A DNA stretch of 64,000 nucleotides. It comes from Parietaria judaica (taxonomy: Eukaryota > Streptophyta > Magnoliopsida > Rosales > Urticaceae). The DNA lies in the NCBI GenBank assembly GCA_954871525.1, contig OX940871.1, positions 22,914,586-22,978,585 on the forward strand, given 5' to 3'. The notes under the pieces were generated by a model. That model worked only from the letters and a program-made list of their open reading frames with translations. It searched no databases and was not told the origin of the DNA. Position numbers and translations under genes: made by a program. How positions within the stretch are numbered: the first letter of the stretch is position 1; the number at the start of each line of letters is the position of its first letter. Positions 23,953 to 36,467 of the stretch are shown piece after piece.

Positions 23953-26433
23953 TTACTGGTAGTATTGCTTCAAATGTTCGACGTTCCAGGGACGGGGAAT
24001 CTCCTTACCCCCCATCTCTTCCAGTCGATAAGTTCCGTCTCTGATGACCTCGGTGACGCGGTAGGGACCTTCCCAGGTAGGTCCCAAGACTCTGGCTCCC
24101 TGGACTTGCGTGTTCTGCCCCACTTTTCTGAGGACAAGGCTGCCTTCAAGGAAGCGTCTTGCCTTGACTTTCGAATTGTAGTATCGCTCTACAATTCGCT
24201 TTTGGGCCGCCAGGCGGGTATAGGCGTCGTTTCTCCTTTCTTCAAGGAGGTCAAGCTCGGCTCTTAGTGCTTCGGAGTTTTGTTCTGGGTCGTAGAGTTC
24301 GACCCGTGGTGATGGCACTGTGATCTCCGCGGGGATGACCGCCTCGACGCCATACGTTAGAGCGAATGGAGTTTCGCCCGTTGCGTTTCTGGCGGTGGTG
24401 CGGTACGCCCAGAGCACGGCTGGCAATTCTTCGGCCCATTTCCCTTTCTTCTCGTCAAGTTTCTTTTTCAGGATTGCCTTGATATCCTTGTTGACTGACT
24501 CCACCTGGCCGTTGGCTTGCGGGTAGACCGGGGAGGAATAGGTGTTGTTTATTCCAAGGTCTAGGCAGAACGTCCGGAGGTCCGAGTTGTTGAACTGCTT
24601 AGCGTTGTTGGTGATGATGGACTCGGGGATTTCGTGTCGGCACACTATATTGCGCCAGATGAAATTCGTTGTGTTCGTCTGAGTGATCTTTGCCATAGGC
24701 TCTGCTTCGACCCATTTGGTGAAGTAGTCGATGGCGACTATGGCGTATTCCACCCCTCCTGGCGCCTTTGGGAGTTTTCCAATCAGGTCGATCCCCCATT
24801 TTGCGAAAGGACGGGGAACCATCACAGGGCAGAGTGGGACCGCCAGTTGTCGCGGGATCTGCGCAAACCGTTGGCATCTGTCACATCTTTGCGCCATTTC
24901 GGCGGAGTCTTTCTTGAGAGTGGGCCAGAAGTACCCTTGTTTCAGGGTTTTCATAGCCAGGGATCGTCCGGCGTAGTGGTTTCCACAAATTCCTTCGTGG
25001 ATTTTGCGGAGGACCAGGTTGGCGTCTTCTTCTTCGAGGCATTTCAGGAGAGGTTGCATGAAACCTCGTTTGTAGAGTTCTCCGTTGTGCAACACATATC
25101 TCGTTGCTCGGAGCTTGAGCTGTCTGGCTTCTTTGCGATCGGCCGGGAGAGTACCATATTTTAGGTATTCTTTTACCGGGGTGGTCCAGCTTTCGACGGG
25201 CTTGCTTGCCAGGGAGAGGATTCCCTTGTCAGGAGTTGGGATTGCTTCTTTTTCCATTCCTGTTGTCGCTCCATTTCTGGTCGCGACGTCAGGGGTTTTG
25301 GGTTTCTTTATCGAAGGTTTGCTGAGGGCTTCGATCGAGACTTTTTCCAGTCCTTCGTTTCCTGCCCCGGAAGCTGCCCTTGCCAGGGTGTCAGCCTCCG
25401 AGTTCTCGTCTCGTGGGATCTGTGTGATCTCGTACCAGGATAGTGGCTCCAGACGTCGTCTTGTTTCCGCTAGGTACGCCACCATGTGGGCTTCCTTTGC
25501 TTGGTATTCGCCTTCTACCTGCTTCACAATCAGCTGGGAGTCGCAGTGGATTCGCAGGTTCTCCACCAAGAGCTTGTGTGAAATTCGTAGTCCGGCTAGC
25601 AGCGCTTCGTATTCAGCTTCGTTGTTTGAAGTCTTGAACCCGAAGCGCAGGGCGTAGCGGAGCTTTTCACCATCGGGGTTGGTGAGGACTATCCCGGCCC
25701 CGGACCCGTGCATGTTTGAGGCGCCGTCAACGTGCAGGCACCAGGTCGGGCCGTCGGGGGGATTTTTTCTCTTTGAAGGTTTGGGTGCTTCGTCCATTTC
25801 TTCCTCGGTTTCAACCTCGGTGTCGTATGTGAACTCAGCGATGAAATCGGCCACGGCTTGGCCTTTGATGGCCACCCTTGCCTGATACTCGACGCCGTAT
25901 TCTCCTAGCTCTTGCGACCAGATAGCCAGTCGTGAGGAGGTTCCTTTGATTAGTGCCTTTCGGACCGGGTGCTCCGTTCTTACGACTATCTGGTGAGCCT
26001 GGAAATACGGGCGGAGTTTCTTCGCGGCGGTGACCAGGGCTAGCGCCAATTTCTTGATTTGCGTGTAACGCGTTTCAGCGTCAAGGAGGGCTTTGCTGAT
26101 GTAATAGATCGGCAATTGCCTCTTGTCTTCTTCCCGGACCAGCACGACGCTCACCGCTCGAATCGACACCGAGAGGTAGAGGTAGAGTGATTCCTCCTCC
26201 TTCGGTTTTGACAACAAGGGTGGTGATCCGAGGTAGGTTTTCAGCTCCTGGAAGGCTGCTTCGCACTTCTCGTTCCAGACAAAGTTCTTTCCACCTTTGA
26301 GGGCTTGAAAGAACGGCTGGCAGCGATCCGTGGCCTTTGAGACGAACCTTCCTAGAGCGTTGATCCTTCCGTTCAGGCTTTGCACCTCTTTGATCCGTTG
26401 TGGGCTTTTCATTTCGAGGAGGGCCTTGATCTT
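23953..26433 (-). pseudogene. Tat pol C-terminal part: RNase H, second RNase H, integrase
   Basis: Continues in the same frame from the RT part after a TAG codon at 26434-26436. Order: RT-RNase H region (the usual acidic positions are altered, for example VSIRA and YTQIKKLALAL), a second archaeal-type RNase H with its acidic residues present (HVDGAS, NNEAEYEALLAGL, CDSQLIV), integrase zinc finger (CDRCQ), and the integrase core with the first Asp in AIDYFTKW, an Asn in place of the second catalytic Asp (IITNNAKQF), and Glu in NGQVE. The frame closes at 23953 with a GPF/chromo-less tail (GPYRVTEV...EHLKQYYQ). The nonsense codon and the catalytic change indicate an inactive copy. Confidence 0.92.
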
Positions 26434-27471
26434 CTAAGGGTTAGCCTCAATACCTCGACTATTGACGATGTATCCCAGGAATTTTCCGGACTCGACTCCG
26501 AAGGCGCACTTGGCTGGATTTAGCTTCATCTGATACTTTCTCAGTAACAGGAACGTCTCTCGCAGATTGCTGACGTGGTCTTCTTCCCGAAGACTTTTAA
26601 CAATCATGTCGTCCACGTATACCTCCATAGTCTTTCCGATTAGCGAGGCAAAAATCTTGTTGACCAGGCGTTGGTATGTGGCTCCGGCGTTCTTGAGTCC
26701 GAATGGCATGACCTTGTACCAATAGAGTCCTCGATCAGTTACGAATGTCGTGTGTATCTGATCAGGCTTGTGCATACGGATTTGGTTGTATCCTGAGTAG
26801 GCGTCCATCATGCTCATGAGCTGGTGGCCGGCGGTGGCGTCCACCAACTGATCGATTCTTGGTAGCGGGAAACAATCTTTGGGACATGCTGCGTTGAGAT
26901 CGGAATAATCTATGCAGATTCTCCATTTTCCGTTTGGCTTTTTCACCATCACTACGTTGGACACCCAGTCGGGATACGTCACTTCTTTGATGAAGTCGGC
27001 GGAGATGAGCTTGTTGACCTCTTCGCTGATCGCCTGATATCGTTCGGGGTTGAAGGCGCGCCGGCGTTGGATCTTTGGTGCTCTTCCCGCTTCGATATTC
27101 AATCGGTGGACGGCGATTTCAGGGTCAATGCCGGGCATGTCGGCGTGTGACCAGGCGAACACATCCTTGAATTTTCTTAAGAATGCGATCAGCCTGGTCT
27201 TGATCATGACCGGGAGTTGGGCCCCGATTGTGACTGTCCTTTCGGGCCGGTCTTCCGTGATCGGGATCTGTGTCACTTCCGACGAAGGTTCCATGGTGGG
27301 CTTGAGCCTGTCATCCCGAGGGTCCAGTTCGCCAAACATTCTTGCGTTCGTGGGGTACTCGGGAAGTTCTTCCTCGAGTTGGCATATCGTATTGATAACC
27401 GACTCGTTTTTCCCGGGTTTTGTACCCTGGGCGTAGCAATTCCTGGATTCCTGCTGACTACCTTTCATAAC
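26434..27471 (-). pseudogene. Tat pol: reverse transcriptase
   Basis: Between in-frame stops at 27472-27474 (TGA) and 26434-26436 (TAG). Carries the RT core: WRICIDYSDLN, MMDAYSGYNQI, MPFGLKNAGATYQR and the catalytic YVDDMIV. It is in the same frame as the parts on either side, so a single ancestral polyprotein is split by point nonsense changes rather than by frameshifts. Confidence 0.93.
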
Positions 27472-28116
27472 TCATATCCCGTTTTCCGTCGGGAACTTGA
27501 CGAGTAGATGAAAGGTAGATGCGATGGCTTGCAGTTTGTTGAGGCTGGGTCGTCCCAGGATGACATTGTAGGCCGAAGGCTGATCTACCACCAGGTACCT
27601 GATCATTTTGGTGATCAGGGCTCCGCCCTTGGATCCGAATGTCGTGGGCAGGGTGATGGCGCCCTCGGTGTAGACAGGCTTTCCGTTGAAACCGTAAAGG
27701 GGTGTCTTTACCGGTGTGCGGACCAATCCTCCGAGGTTCATTTGGACCAGGGCGGATTTGAAGATGACGTCGGCGGAGCTCCCGTTGTCAATCAGGACTC
27801 GCCGAACTTGGCTGTTGGCGACTAGTATATCGGTTACGATGGCGTCGTTGTGTGGGTGAGAGATTCTCCGAGCCTCCTGCTCGGTGAAGGTGATTTCTTG
27901 GCTGGGGAGCATTTGGGGTGCTCCTCCGAGGTGAGTGACATTGACTTGATGGACGTCAAAGTCTTCCCCGAAGGACCTGGCGTATCGCTTTCGTTGATTG
28001 CTCGAATCTCCGGTCTCAGGTCCGCCCATGATGGTTGATATGATATGGAATTGGGAAGGCCTGCCCTCTTCTGGCGCTTTTCCAGCGCGAGATAGAATGG
28101 GGCTGTCTTCACGTTA
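27472..28116 (-). pseudogene. Tat aspartic protease region
   Basis: The frame between stops at 28114-28116 (TAA) and 27472-27474 (TGA) holds the retropepsin motif LIDNGSSADV, the Tat-type variant of DTGS. It is in frame with gag upstream and RT downstream. Confidence 0.88.
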
Positions 28117-29040
28117 TGGTCTGGTGTCTTGTTGGCTCAGGTTGCGGGCGTTCCCGCTTCCCGAGACTAATTTCTTGACGAACTCCTTGAGCTGTCCGTC
28201 CTGAATCAGTTGCTCGATCTGCCTTTTCAGCTGATAGCATTCTGACGTCGTATGGCCGTGATCCTGGTGGTATTCGCAGTATCGGCTCATGTCTTTCTTG
28301 GCATTTTTCTTGAGTGGTGGCGGCCTCCCGAATTTATCTCCATGGAGGCTGAAGATCAGGGGGGTGAAGTTCGCGTCTTTCCGGAATTTTTCCGTCCGTT
28401 TATGCAACGGCGGTCTGCTTCCGGAGTTGGGCTGTGGGTGCTGCTTTCTACTCTGTGGTCCGCCGCTACCACCTTTTTGGTCGTTGCGACTCTGATCGTC
28501 AGAGTTGAACTGGTTTCTGCCGCCGAAGTATTCGTCGACAGCAATGTCTTTTGCTGCCCTTGCCATCAATTCGGCCATTGAGACTGGCTTATCTTTGACA
28601 AGGGAGCGAGAGATATCGCATAGCGGCAGGCCGTTGATTACTGCGGTAATGGCGTCGTCGTCCGTGTAACTGGCGACTTTGTTTGATTCCTCGACGAACC
28701 TTTTCAGGTACGTCTGTAATGTCTCGTCCTTGCGCTACTTGAGAGTCCACAGGTAGGACTTTGGCTTGCGCTGCGAGACTGAGCTGGCGAAACGTGAAGT
28801 GAATCGCTCCGCGAGTTCGTCGAAGGACCCGATGGACCCTTTCGGAAGGCGTTGGTACCATTCGAAGGCGGGTCCCGCAAGAGTGAGGCAGAAAGCCTGA
28901 CACATTGTGGCGGGTGAGCATTTCTTCACTCGCATGTTGAACTGGTATTGTACCAGGTGGTACGTTGGGTCGGTAGAGCCGTCGTAGATGAGGTTTAGCG
29001 GGAACCTCAAATCACCGTCGTGCCAGAGGGGAAATGTTCC
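28114..29040 (-). pseudogene. Tat gag, middle and C-terminal part
   Basis: Retrotransposon gag domain (DLRFPL, then AGPAFEWYQRLP, FDELAERF) interrupted by a TAG at 28735-28737, continuing in frame with RKDETLQTYLKRF and MAELMARAAKD and ending with a Cys/His finger-like segment (CEYHQDHGHTTSEC). The frame begins shortly after another stop near 29045, and the N-terminal gag part is in a different frame. Confidence 0.88.
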
Positions 29041-29092
29041 CTTCAGCTAGACTCCGCGTTACTGGGTTAGCACTTTGGGCCGCGGTGAGCTT

Positions 29093-29785
29093 CTACATTT
29101 CCCGCTTGAGGGTTTGGAGCTCGCTTTTGAGGCCCTCGTACGGTGGGGTTGTCGCCTGAGTGCCTATTGCGCGGATGACATATTCTCCCTCCTGGTGCCG
29201 GGGGCGCCGGGAGTTGTCGGATCTCCTTGAGCTGTCGTCACTACCAGATTCCTCTTGTTGATGAGGCCTTTCCGTTTTTCGGCTTTGGCGTTGCTGCAGG
29301 TCTCTTTGCTGTCCGGCGAGATCTAAGCGGTGTCGGAGATCCTCCTCGTCGTTCGGGATATGCATCTGTCGCCGACGTTCCCTTCGCCGACTTCTAGCAT
29401 TGTTGGTGGTACCTTCGTACCCCCCGAGTCGATCGAAGGCTGATCGTCGGGTGGTTTGTGATTGTGCCGGCCCCTGAGAGTTTTCGGGAACGGGGCGTTC
29501 TTCGTTTGCCTCTTTCTGGGTGAGTTCGAGGGCTTCTTCAGGGCTATCCTCCTCTCCTTCGTTGGCGGGCTTGCCTTCGAAGTGCTTGGAGATGGGTCCT
29601 GTTAGCCGGAAAAGACTTTCTTCGACTCGGACCAATCTTTCCTCGTTGTGAGCTGACTCACGACGGGTGCTTGTTTCGGGCAGGATACGGACCTGCTTTC
29701 GACGAGCTTGGGTCTTGGCCCGAGTGTTTAGGGCGATGCTCTCTGTGGGGTGAGAGGGCGTGCCTTCCGTTGATTTAGATGACAT
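29093..29785 (-). pseudogene. Tat gag, N-terminal part
   Basis: A 230-residue highly charged frame (Arg/Glu/Gln-rich) beginning MSSKSTEG about 90 bases inside the 5' LTR, as expected for gag. It ends at a TAG and is out of frame with the rest of gag, so at least one frameshift separates them. Confidence 0.75.
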
Positions 29786-29850
29786 TATCTGATTTGTGGG
29801 ATCAGAGCGTCGTTCAGCTGGTGGGGTTGTTCAGAGGACTGACTTCGTGG

Positions 29851-29870
29851 CCCCCCTCCTTCTAGCGCCA
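29851..29870 (-). other. Primer-binding site of the Tat element
   Basis: On the minus strand TGGCGCTAGAAGGAGG begins three bases after the LTR end, the expected place and TGGCGC-type start for a tRNA primer site. The tRNA was not identified. Confidence 0.65.
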
Positions 29871-29873
29871 AAA

Positions 29874-31409
29874 TGTTGATGCCGTTTTTTGGATCAAACA
29901 CTGTTGAGGCCCAAGTTTAGGATTTTGGGCCTAGCCCAATGTCGTTGGTGACGTGGCGGGCTTCTGCTGACTTCTGTGTGGGCCTTGGTTGGCCTTTGTT
30001 ACGGGGATGACAGATTTGCTGTCTGTGGTCTCTCCTTCCGATCCCGTTGACTTTGGGGTGGTCGGCGTTGACTCTGAGGTGAGGTTTTAATTGACCGATT
30101 CGGGGACTCTGAGTTGGTATCTCTGGACTTTCTTGGATCGAAGGTCTCGTGGCCGTTCAGGGTCCGGGCGATCGGGGTGGCTCGCTACCTGTTACCGCAG
30201 AGCCTGGAGATGACCAGGCCGGGTTTTGTACAGGTTCGGAGTCCACGCGGATCGGGGGTACCAGTGAACGGAGGAGTGCATTCGTCCAATATATAGATCC
30301 AGAGACCCCTCTCAGGGTGATCCCTCGGTCGTCCGGGTCTTAGAGGGAATTTCTCAGACCTGACCCTACGACCTAAATAGTGGGCCCCGTCACTTGTCTC
30401 CAGACTATCCCAACAGCCGTATAGCGGACTGAAGATAGGCTGGACACAATGTGGAACGGAGCCTATTAGGCGGGTCGTGGTCTTATGAAAATTCCTCCAG
30501 GGCTTCCGCTTTTATGAACTATCTCACTTTCCGAGCCTGAAAAATGTAACACCCGAGGTCAAGGGAAACAGGGGGGGGGGGGGGGGGGGTAGAGAGAGAG
30601 AGAGAACTCGAGTCGAGTGAGTTCGAAAGAGTTACCGTTTTAACTGAACTGAGCTTCTATTTATAATAGGGTCCAGGGGCCTAAGTGCAGTAAAATATTG
30701 TCCAGGGGGGGTCCCGGACAATTTTATAATTGCATTTTAGTCCCTGGAAAAGATGGTCCGATCCCGGCCGTCCGCGCGTGATTGGACGGCCACCAAGCCC
30801 CCGAGGGGGGCCCGCCTTGTGTGAGATCGACGGGCAGGGGTAATCCCTGCCCTACACGTGGCCGCGAGGGCCCGCCCCAGCAAGTGGGCAGGCGCGGCAT
30901 CCCGCGCACCCCGATCAGGCCCATCGGGGCCTTACACGCGTCCCGCGCGAGGGCCGAGGCCCGCAAGTGGGCGTGTCCCGCTGAGGGGACACGGGCGATC
31001 GGGATCGCGCCATGTGGCGCGATCGGGTGTGGGCTGCCCCCAAGTGGGGGGCTGAAGCGACCCCGGGTGGGGCCCGTGGGCGAGTGGCGGCGCAGGAGGC
31101 CGCCACGTGGCGTGGCCCTGACAGCCGCCGCCCCTGTGTGTCCCGCGGGTGCTTCTTCGGCCATTTTCGCTCCCGGGCGCGTCCTGGGTCCGTTTTTCGT
31201 AAATTTTATGTCGTTTTTGGGGTTTTTCATATTTTTGTGAACACCGGGACACTTTGTTTTTCGAAAACGGGCCTCCGGAGGGAAATTTGGGTTTGAAATT
31301 GATTAATAAAGATTAATCAAATTATATAATCAATTAACGGGAATTATATTAACAATTCCCGTTTAATTAATTTATTTCGTAAATCAATTCCGAGAATTAC
31401 CCAATAACA
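29874..31409 (-). repeat. 5' LTR of the Tat element
   Basis: 1536 bp, nearly identical to 17329-18907. Differences include a G homopolymer of about 19 near 30571-30589 replacing some 65-70 bases present in the other LTR, and a short insertion near 30814-30845. Confidence 0.93.
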
Positions 31410-32190
31410 CTTTACATTATGTATATCAATCATTCAATATCAGAAAGCTAAAAATGATATGAACTAATAAGGAGTCTTGTTTTATATATATATATATATA
31501 TTGAAAATCAATGGCGGAGCTATATATGCATCAGCGAATGCATGCGCATACACTGAAAAAAAAAATATTGTTCAAGATTTGATTTGACTCTTCTCATTCA
31601 CTCTCCCTTCTCGACTCAATAAATCTATTCTACTATCATTCAGAAAGTGATATTATCTATTTAAACGTCTAATAGTCGCTTTAATATAGTTTGTTCATGA
31701 TTTTTGTTTGTTTACGTATTTGAAATATATTTTGTGCTGCGCCTTAAATAAAAGTAACGCTATTGAAAATAATTAGGTATCGGACAAAAAGTTATTAATC
31801 GAACCATTTGAATATTTCTCAAACACATAAATATTGATTGATAGATATATATTAGAAAGGCACATTTCAAAGTATATTCATATACACAGCTTACTTTCAA
31901 ATATGTTTAATGACCAAGGATTTCAGTTATGACATGCATAACAAAAGCTATATATATTATTCCAATTGTAAATTATATACATCTCCATCAAAAGTTAGCG
32001 TGATAAGACCGGCCAAAATATTAAAAGCTTTCCTAAAAAAATAATATTAAAAACTCGGTGACATAGTATATCCTAAAAATATGTGCTAAAATGAGTAAGC
32101 AGTCATCAATAATCAACTTGAATTCAAATACGACTATTTGATATCACTCAAAGTCAAATATTATATATGAAATTACCCAAATATAATGTA
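31410..32190. repeat. Array-unit copy, resumed after the retrotransposon
   Basis: Starts with the right target duplication CTTTA (31410-31414) and continues the match to 12340-12860 (GATTGATAGATATATATTAG and the following blocks). A short TA run lies at about 31485-31500. Confidence 0.7.
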
Positions 32191-33006
32191 ATAATTGTGA
32201 CATCCCGTATTTTTAGAGTCCTCAAATAGAATACATAGGTATTGATTCTATTTTTATTCTTAATTAATTTGGGATTTTTATATAAGATAATTGGATATAG
32301 CTTTGATATTTTAATAAAAAAATAATATTTTTTTTATGTTATTTAATTAGCTGCGAAAATCATTATTAATTATTATTATATTTACACTCAATTAGGTTAG
32401 GGTTTCCACATATTCTAAAAACTCTTTGATTTATTCATCTCATTAGCCAGAAAAATGTTTTTCTTCCATCATCATAAAGGTATGGTGACTTTTATCCTCT
32501 TAATTCTTTTTTTATTTTAGTAATCTTATGATGCATAATTTTCTCGAATTTTTATCTCCTAAAATACTAATCGGTTTTGGCTGAAATTTTAACCAGTACT
32601 TTTACTAGGTTCATATAAGTCCCATATTTAATTTTAGAATATTTGGAGCTCTGAATCACTCGAAATCGTATTTTCAATCTTTCAATTTTCTGGATAAACC
32701 AAAAAAGTCTGCAAAGCAGATTTTGATTTTAATTTTTATAAATTCATAGATTCCGAATTAGGATTTTTATATAGAGATATATGTTATACAGAATTAAATT
32801 TCGAGCATGTTTCATGTTTTACAAAATTCGAAAAGATGTCGTTGTCTAACCCGAAACAGCGTTTTAGTATTTCTGCCGAATTAAAAAGTTATGATATCGC
32901 ATAGTTGCAGCCTTTTTCTGAGAATTATCGTATCACTAAAAATGTTCGTTTTCAAAAAATAATTACAATTTGTGAAGAACACTTTTTCCAAATCCTTACC
33001 GATTTT

Positions 33007-33188
33007 GATATATAGAGAAAATACATCAAAAGTCCTTTTGAAAACCGAAATCCCCGTTTAGCCTTTGAGTAAAGCTTTAATAATTGTTTGGCTAGTGGAT
33101 ATATCGAGAAAATACATCAAAAGTCCTTTTGAAAATCGAAATCCCCGTTTAGCCTTTGAGTCAAGCTTTAATAATTGTTTGGCTAGTG
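33007..33188 (+). repeat. 91-bp tandem duplication inside the solo LTR
   Basis: Copies begin at 33007 and 33098 with GATATAT and differ at only a few bases. Confidence 0.92.
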
Positions 33189-33673
33189 ATAGAGCAATAA
33201 TCTATAGTTAGAAAAATGTGATCTAGGAGTATGGTTAATAGAGGCGCCTTCGTCGGAGTTGCGAGAAAGACAATCAAACCGATTCATGTGAGTCCAACTT
33301 CACTGCAGTTAGAATTAGTTTGAAAATAAAAGTTTCGCTTGATATGTTTGATTGTATTGTTTGCTGGGATGCATGATTGATATTATTGAATGTGTATTCA
33401 TTATGTTGTTTTCCATTAATTGTTTAATACATGTTACGATGATTTTATAATAAATAGATGGATGTGAAAATTGATGTAGATTATGTGACAATCACGAATG
33501 ATTGTCGAGAGATATTGTATTCCATTGGATGGTGGAATACGTTTGGAAATATTATGTGGTCATGTTATTGCTCACACATGTCATAAAATGCATATCGCAA
33601 TAAGAACAAGTGGAACATAGGGATTAATAAAGTGTCGTATCACACCTCTAGATGGAGGTTTTCTTAATATTAA

Positions 33674-33902
33674 ATGATTTCTCCTTGATGAGATTAATCG
33701 AGCGCTTTTGATGAACTACCAAACAAAATTTATGATTTCTTCTTGATGGGATTAATCTTGCGGTTTTGATAAACTGCCAAAGTAAAGTTGCATTTTTCCT
33801 TGATGGGATTAATCGAGCGGTTTTGATGAGCTGCCAAAGAAAATTTATGATTTCTCCTTGATGGGATTAATCTTGTGGTTTTGATGAACTGCCAAAAAGA
33901 AA
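33674..33902 (+). repeat. ~58-60 bp tandem repeat, four copies
   Basis: Each copy reads TTCTCCTTGATGGGATTAAT (or a close variant), followed by a TTTTGATGAACTGCCAAA block. Confidence 0.88.
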
Positions 33903-34655
33903 CAAGTGAGTACGTACACAAGATGGTGATCACCTAGGACAAGATTAGTAATAGATTCCTAAAACGCAAAAATGAAGCATAATTGGTCATTTGCATGGTA
34001 TGTTTTATTTGAGATTTTTTGTGAGAAAATAGTTGTATCTCACTGAGCTTTTTAACTCACACAAAAGATTTTTTTCGTTCGTACTGTAGGTAAGAAACAT
34101 ATGATATGATTTCATGGTGGATTAGACGGTGACGGTGGATGATTGGGTGAATGGGTAATCACTGTGAAAACTTTTTCCGCTTATTTTTCATACATGTATT
34201 GTCTTTTTTTTTTACTAAAGGAATTTCTGATAAAGATTTTTAATATTTACGTATTTACTTATTTACTATTAAGTTTTACAAAAAAATGGCCAAGTATTTT
34301 CAAAGATTTTTCAAGTAGTTAGTAAGTGACGGCTTCGAAAAAGTCGGGTCGTTACAATAATAATCCAAGGTCAATAGGTAACTTCACAATATATTTATTC
34401 ACGAAGTCACAGGTTAAAATCACATAGGACTCATTTGAGTGCTCTATTTATATATGTAAACTTGACTAATACTACCACTTGTTCTTCACTGAATACATGT
34501 AATAACGTTATTACATGAAAGTGCATTGGCCATCCTCATTAAAAAAAAAACTTAAAAAAGGACCAATATACAGTGATACAAGTATACAACAAATACACAT
34601 CTAAGGTCATGTGACATTCTTAATATTGTTCCATAAGATCGTGATAGTTAAGGCT

Positions 34656-35643
34656 TGTAGAGATGGTTTTGCACACCAACAGTCACGTGATTTGTAAATG
34701 GGCTTTCGATTGTGATTGCTAAGAACTTTGTGGATCTTGACCTCCGCGCCGTCAATACTCTTGACGATGACAAAAATGAATAATGAAATGAACAAACACA
34801 CCAGAGGTTTTTTAGAGAGGTTTGTCCCAATGCGGTAGTTGACTACGTCCTCTAAAAGTTTATTGATTTGAAAAAGATCAACAAGAACCAGAAGCCGATT
34901 CCGGGATGATCAAAAGAAATAATGAAAAACACTCTGAAAAGTACAAATCTCACATAATATTTTCTCTCATAGTGGATGCTTGCGTGCGTGTGATTGAGCT
35001 ATCTCCTTGCTTTTATAGGCCTTCAGTTTCTGCCCGGTTGTAGTGGCTTCATGTTCGGATCTTGACTTGTTGTCGAGCTGGCACGTGGGCCACATTCTGA
35101 GTAAATTTCGCAGTAGTGGACTTTGACTTAGATGTCGTGGGAGTTTGAATCTTGGTTGTGGCGCTTTTTCTGGTCGGGCTTTGGAGGTTTGAATTGAGGC
35201 TTTTGACTCGGTTCACCCAGGCTTTGATACTTTTATCTGCTTCTGCTCTGTTCCCTTCATGGCAGTTTCTGTCCGGGACGAGCTTTGGGCTCTTTAGGCC
35301 GATATGCCTGATCGGGTTTGGCTTTTTGCCAAGTATTGGCCTTTTCCTTGGGCTGATGTGAATATTTGTGTTTTTTCTCGGGTTCTCAGTCTTCTAGTAA
35401 TTCTCTGCTTGCATCCTTTTTGAACACTTTCTGCTCTGAACGAGTTTTCGCCTTTTGGGCGTTTTGATTCTGATCGGGCCTCAACATTGTTAAGTGTTTA
35501 TTGGGCTTTTGAGCCATGTATCTGATAAGCCCATTTATGTGAATTCTCAATTATATTCACAACTTTGATTTTGATCTACATAAACTGTAAATTTAATTAA
35601 TGACCTCATCATTCTGAGTATTGAACGAATTTGCACATCAACA
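34656..35643. mobile_element. Probable LTR-like insertion
   Basis: The flanks match positions next to each other in the 12.2-14.5 kb array copy, so about 990 bases were inserted here. The insert runs TGTAGAG to CATCAACA with near-duplicate flanks AGGCT and AGGCA. It has a TTTTATAGG promoter-like motif near 35015. There is no gene; the 69-residue ORF is not supported. Confidence 0.5.
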
Positions 35644-36467
35644 AGGCACACTCATTTTAGAACCGAATCTCATTATTTTTGGATCAGTTATCTTTTAAAT
35701 TTAATGGCCTCTAAAATTATATTAACTATTAGTTTGACTTTTAAATTGAGAGTGAAAAGAAAAGACTATCCCCTTTATGAACATTGTTATATGATATCCC
35801 TTATTTTTTTTCACGTAGAATATTCTTTTTGTAATTTGTATATCAGCTTTATTTTTTTATATATATATTTTATGGCGGCTTTTTTTAAAATTATTTTTGT
35901 ATCTATATCTTAACTAAGAGTTAACGTTTGTTATTTGTATATATCAGCTTTATTTTATTCATAAAATTGTTAACCAAGGACTACATTTCAAACTACACAT
36001 ATGCATCATCATATTACATTACGTAGACGATTTCCTTGTTTCCAAATTTATTTTTAAGAGACACAAGTGTTGGACTAAGACGGAAAATATTATTTTAATA
36101 ATTGTCATTATTTATTGTTTTTCCGTCCATATTTTAAACATTGATTCCTTAGTATACATGGATGGTCAAGCCATGCAAGATTTATTTAAAGTATAAATAC
36201 TATGTGTGTAAGTTTTCTTGATCGTTTTGGTCAATGGCCAAGGTCCAATAAAAACATATTGTATTTGAAAAATAAAATGACCTGTCGCCCATACTTATTT
36301 ATAAAACGTATAAAATTGTACGCCAACAATAATAAATTCAACCAATGATTACAATTAGACTACACATATGCATCATTCATACAACTAAGATAATTTCGAT
36401 GCGTTATTTATTTATTTTTAAAGAGCTTAAACGTTAAAAATGGCACATAAAATCAAATACGACGGAG
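35644..36467. repeat. Array-unit copy, further part
   Basis: Matches 13040-13905: AAATTTAATGGCCTC, ACCAAGGA, TTCCTTAGTATACATGGATGG and CATATGCATCATTC blocks in the same order. Confidence 0.7.

Larger units (their letters stand above)
17329..31409 (-). mobile_element. Tat-lineage Ty3/gypsy LTR retrotransposon, 14.1 kb, with antisense ORF
   Basis: Two long LTRs (17329-18907 and 29874-31409) in direct orientation flank a minus-strand gag, protease, RT, RNase H, second RNase H and integrase. The 5-bp target duplication CTTTA is intact. The extra RNase H domain after the RT-RNase H, the protease motif DNGSS and the large antisense ORF between integrase and the 3' LTR are hallmarks of the Tat lineage. 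The gag-pol frame carries several nonsense codons, so this copy cannot encode a full polyprotein, although the LTRs differ at only about a dozen positions plus a few indels by eye. Confidence 0.95.
32196..34356 (+). mobile_element. Solo LTR, 2.16 kb
   Basis: Starts TGTGACATCCCG and ends GGGTCGTTACA, the termini of a common plant Ty3/gypsy LTR type, with an exact 5-bp target duplication ATAAT (32191-32195 and 34357-34361). There is no internal coding region. Contains a 91-bp duplication and a 58-60 bp tandem repeat. Confidence 0.85.

Noticed and set aside
24634..25657. Plus-strand ORFs over the integrase region
   Set aside because: Opposite strand of a clear pol frame.
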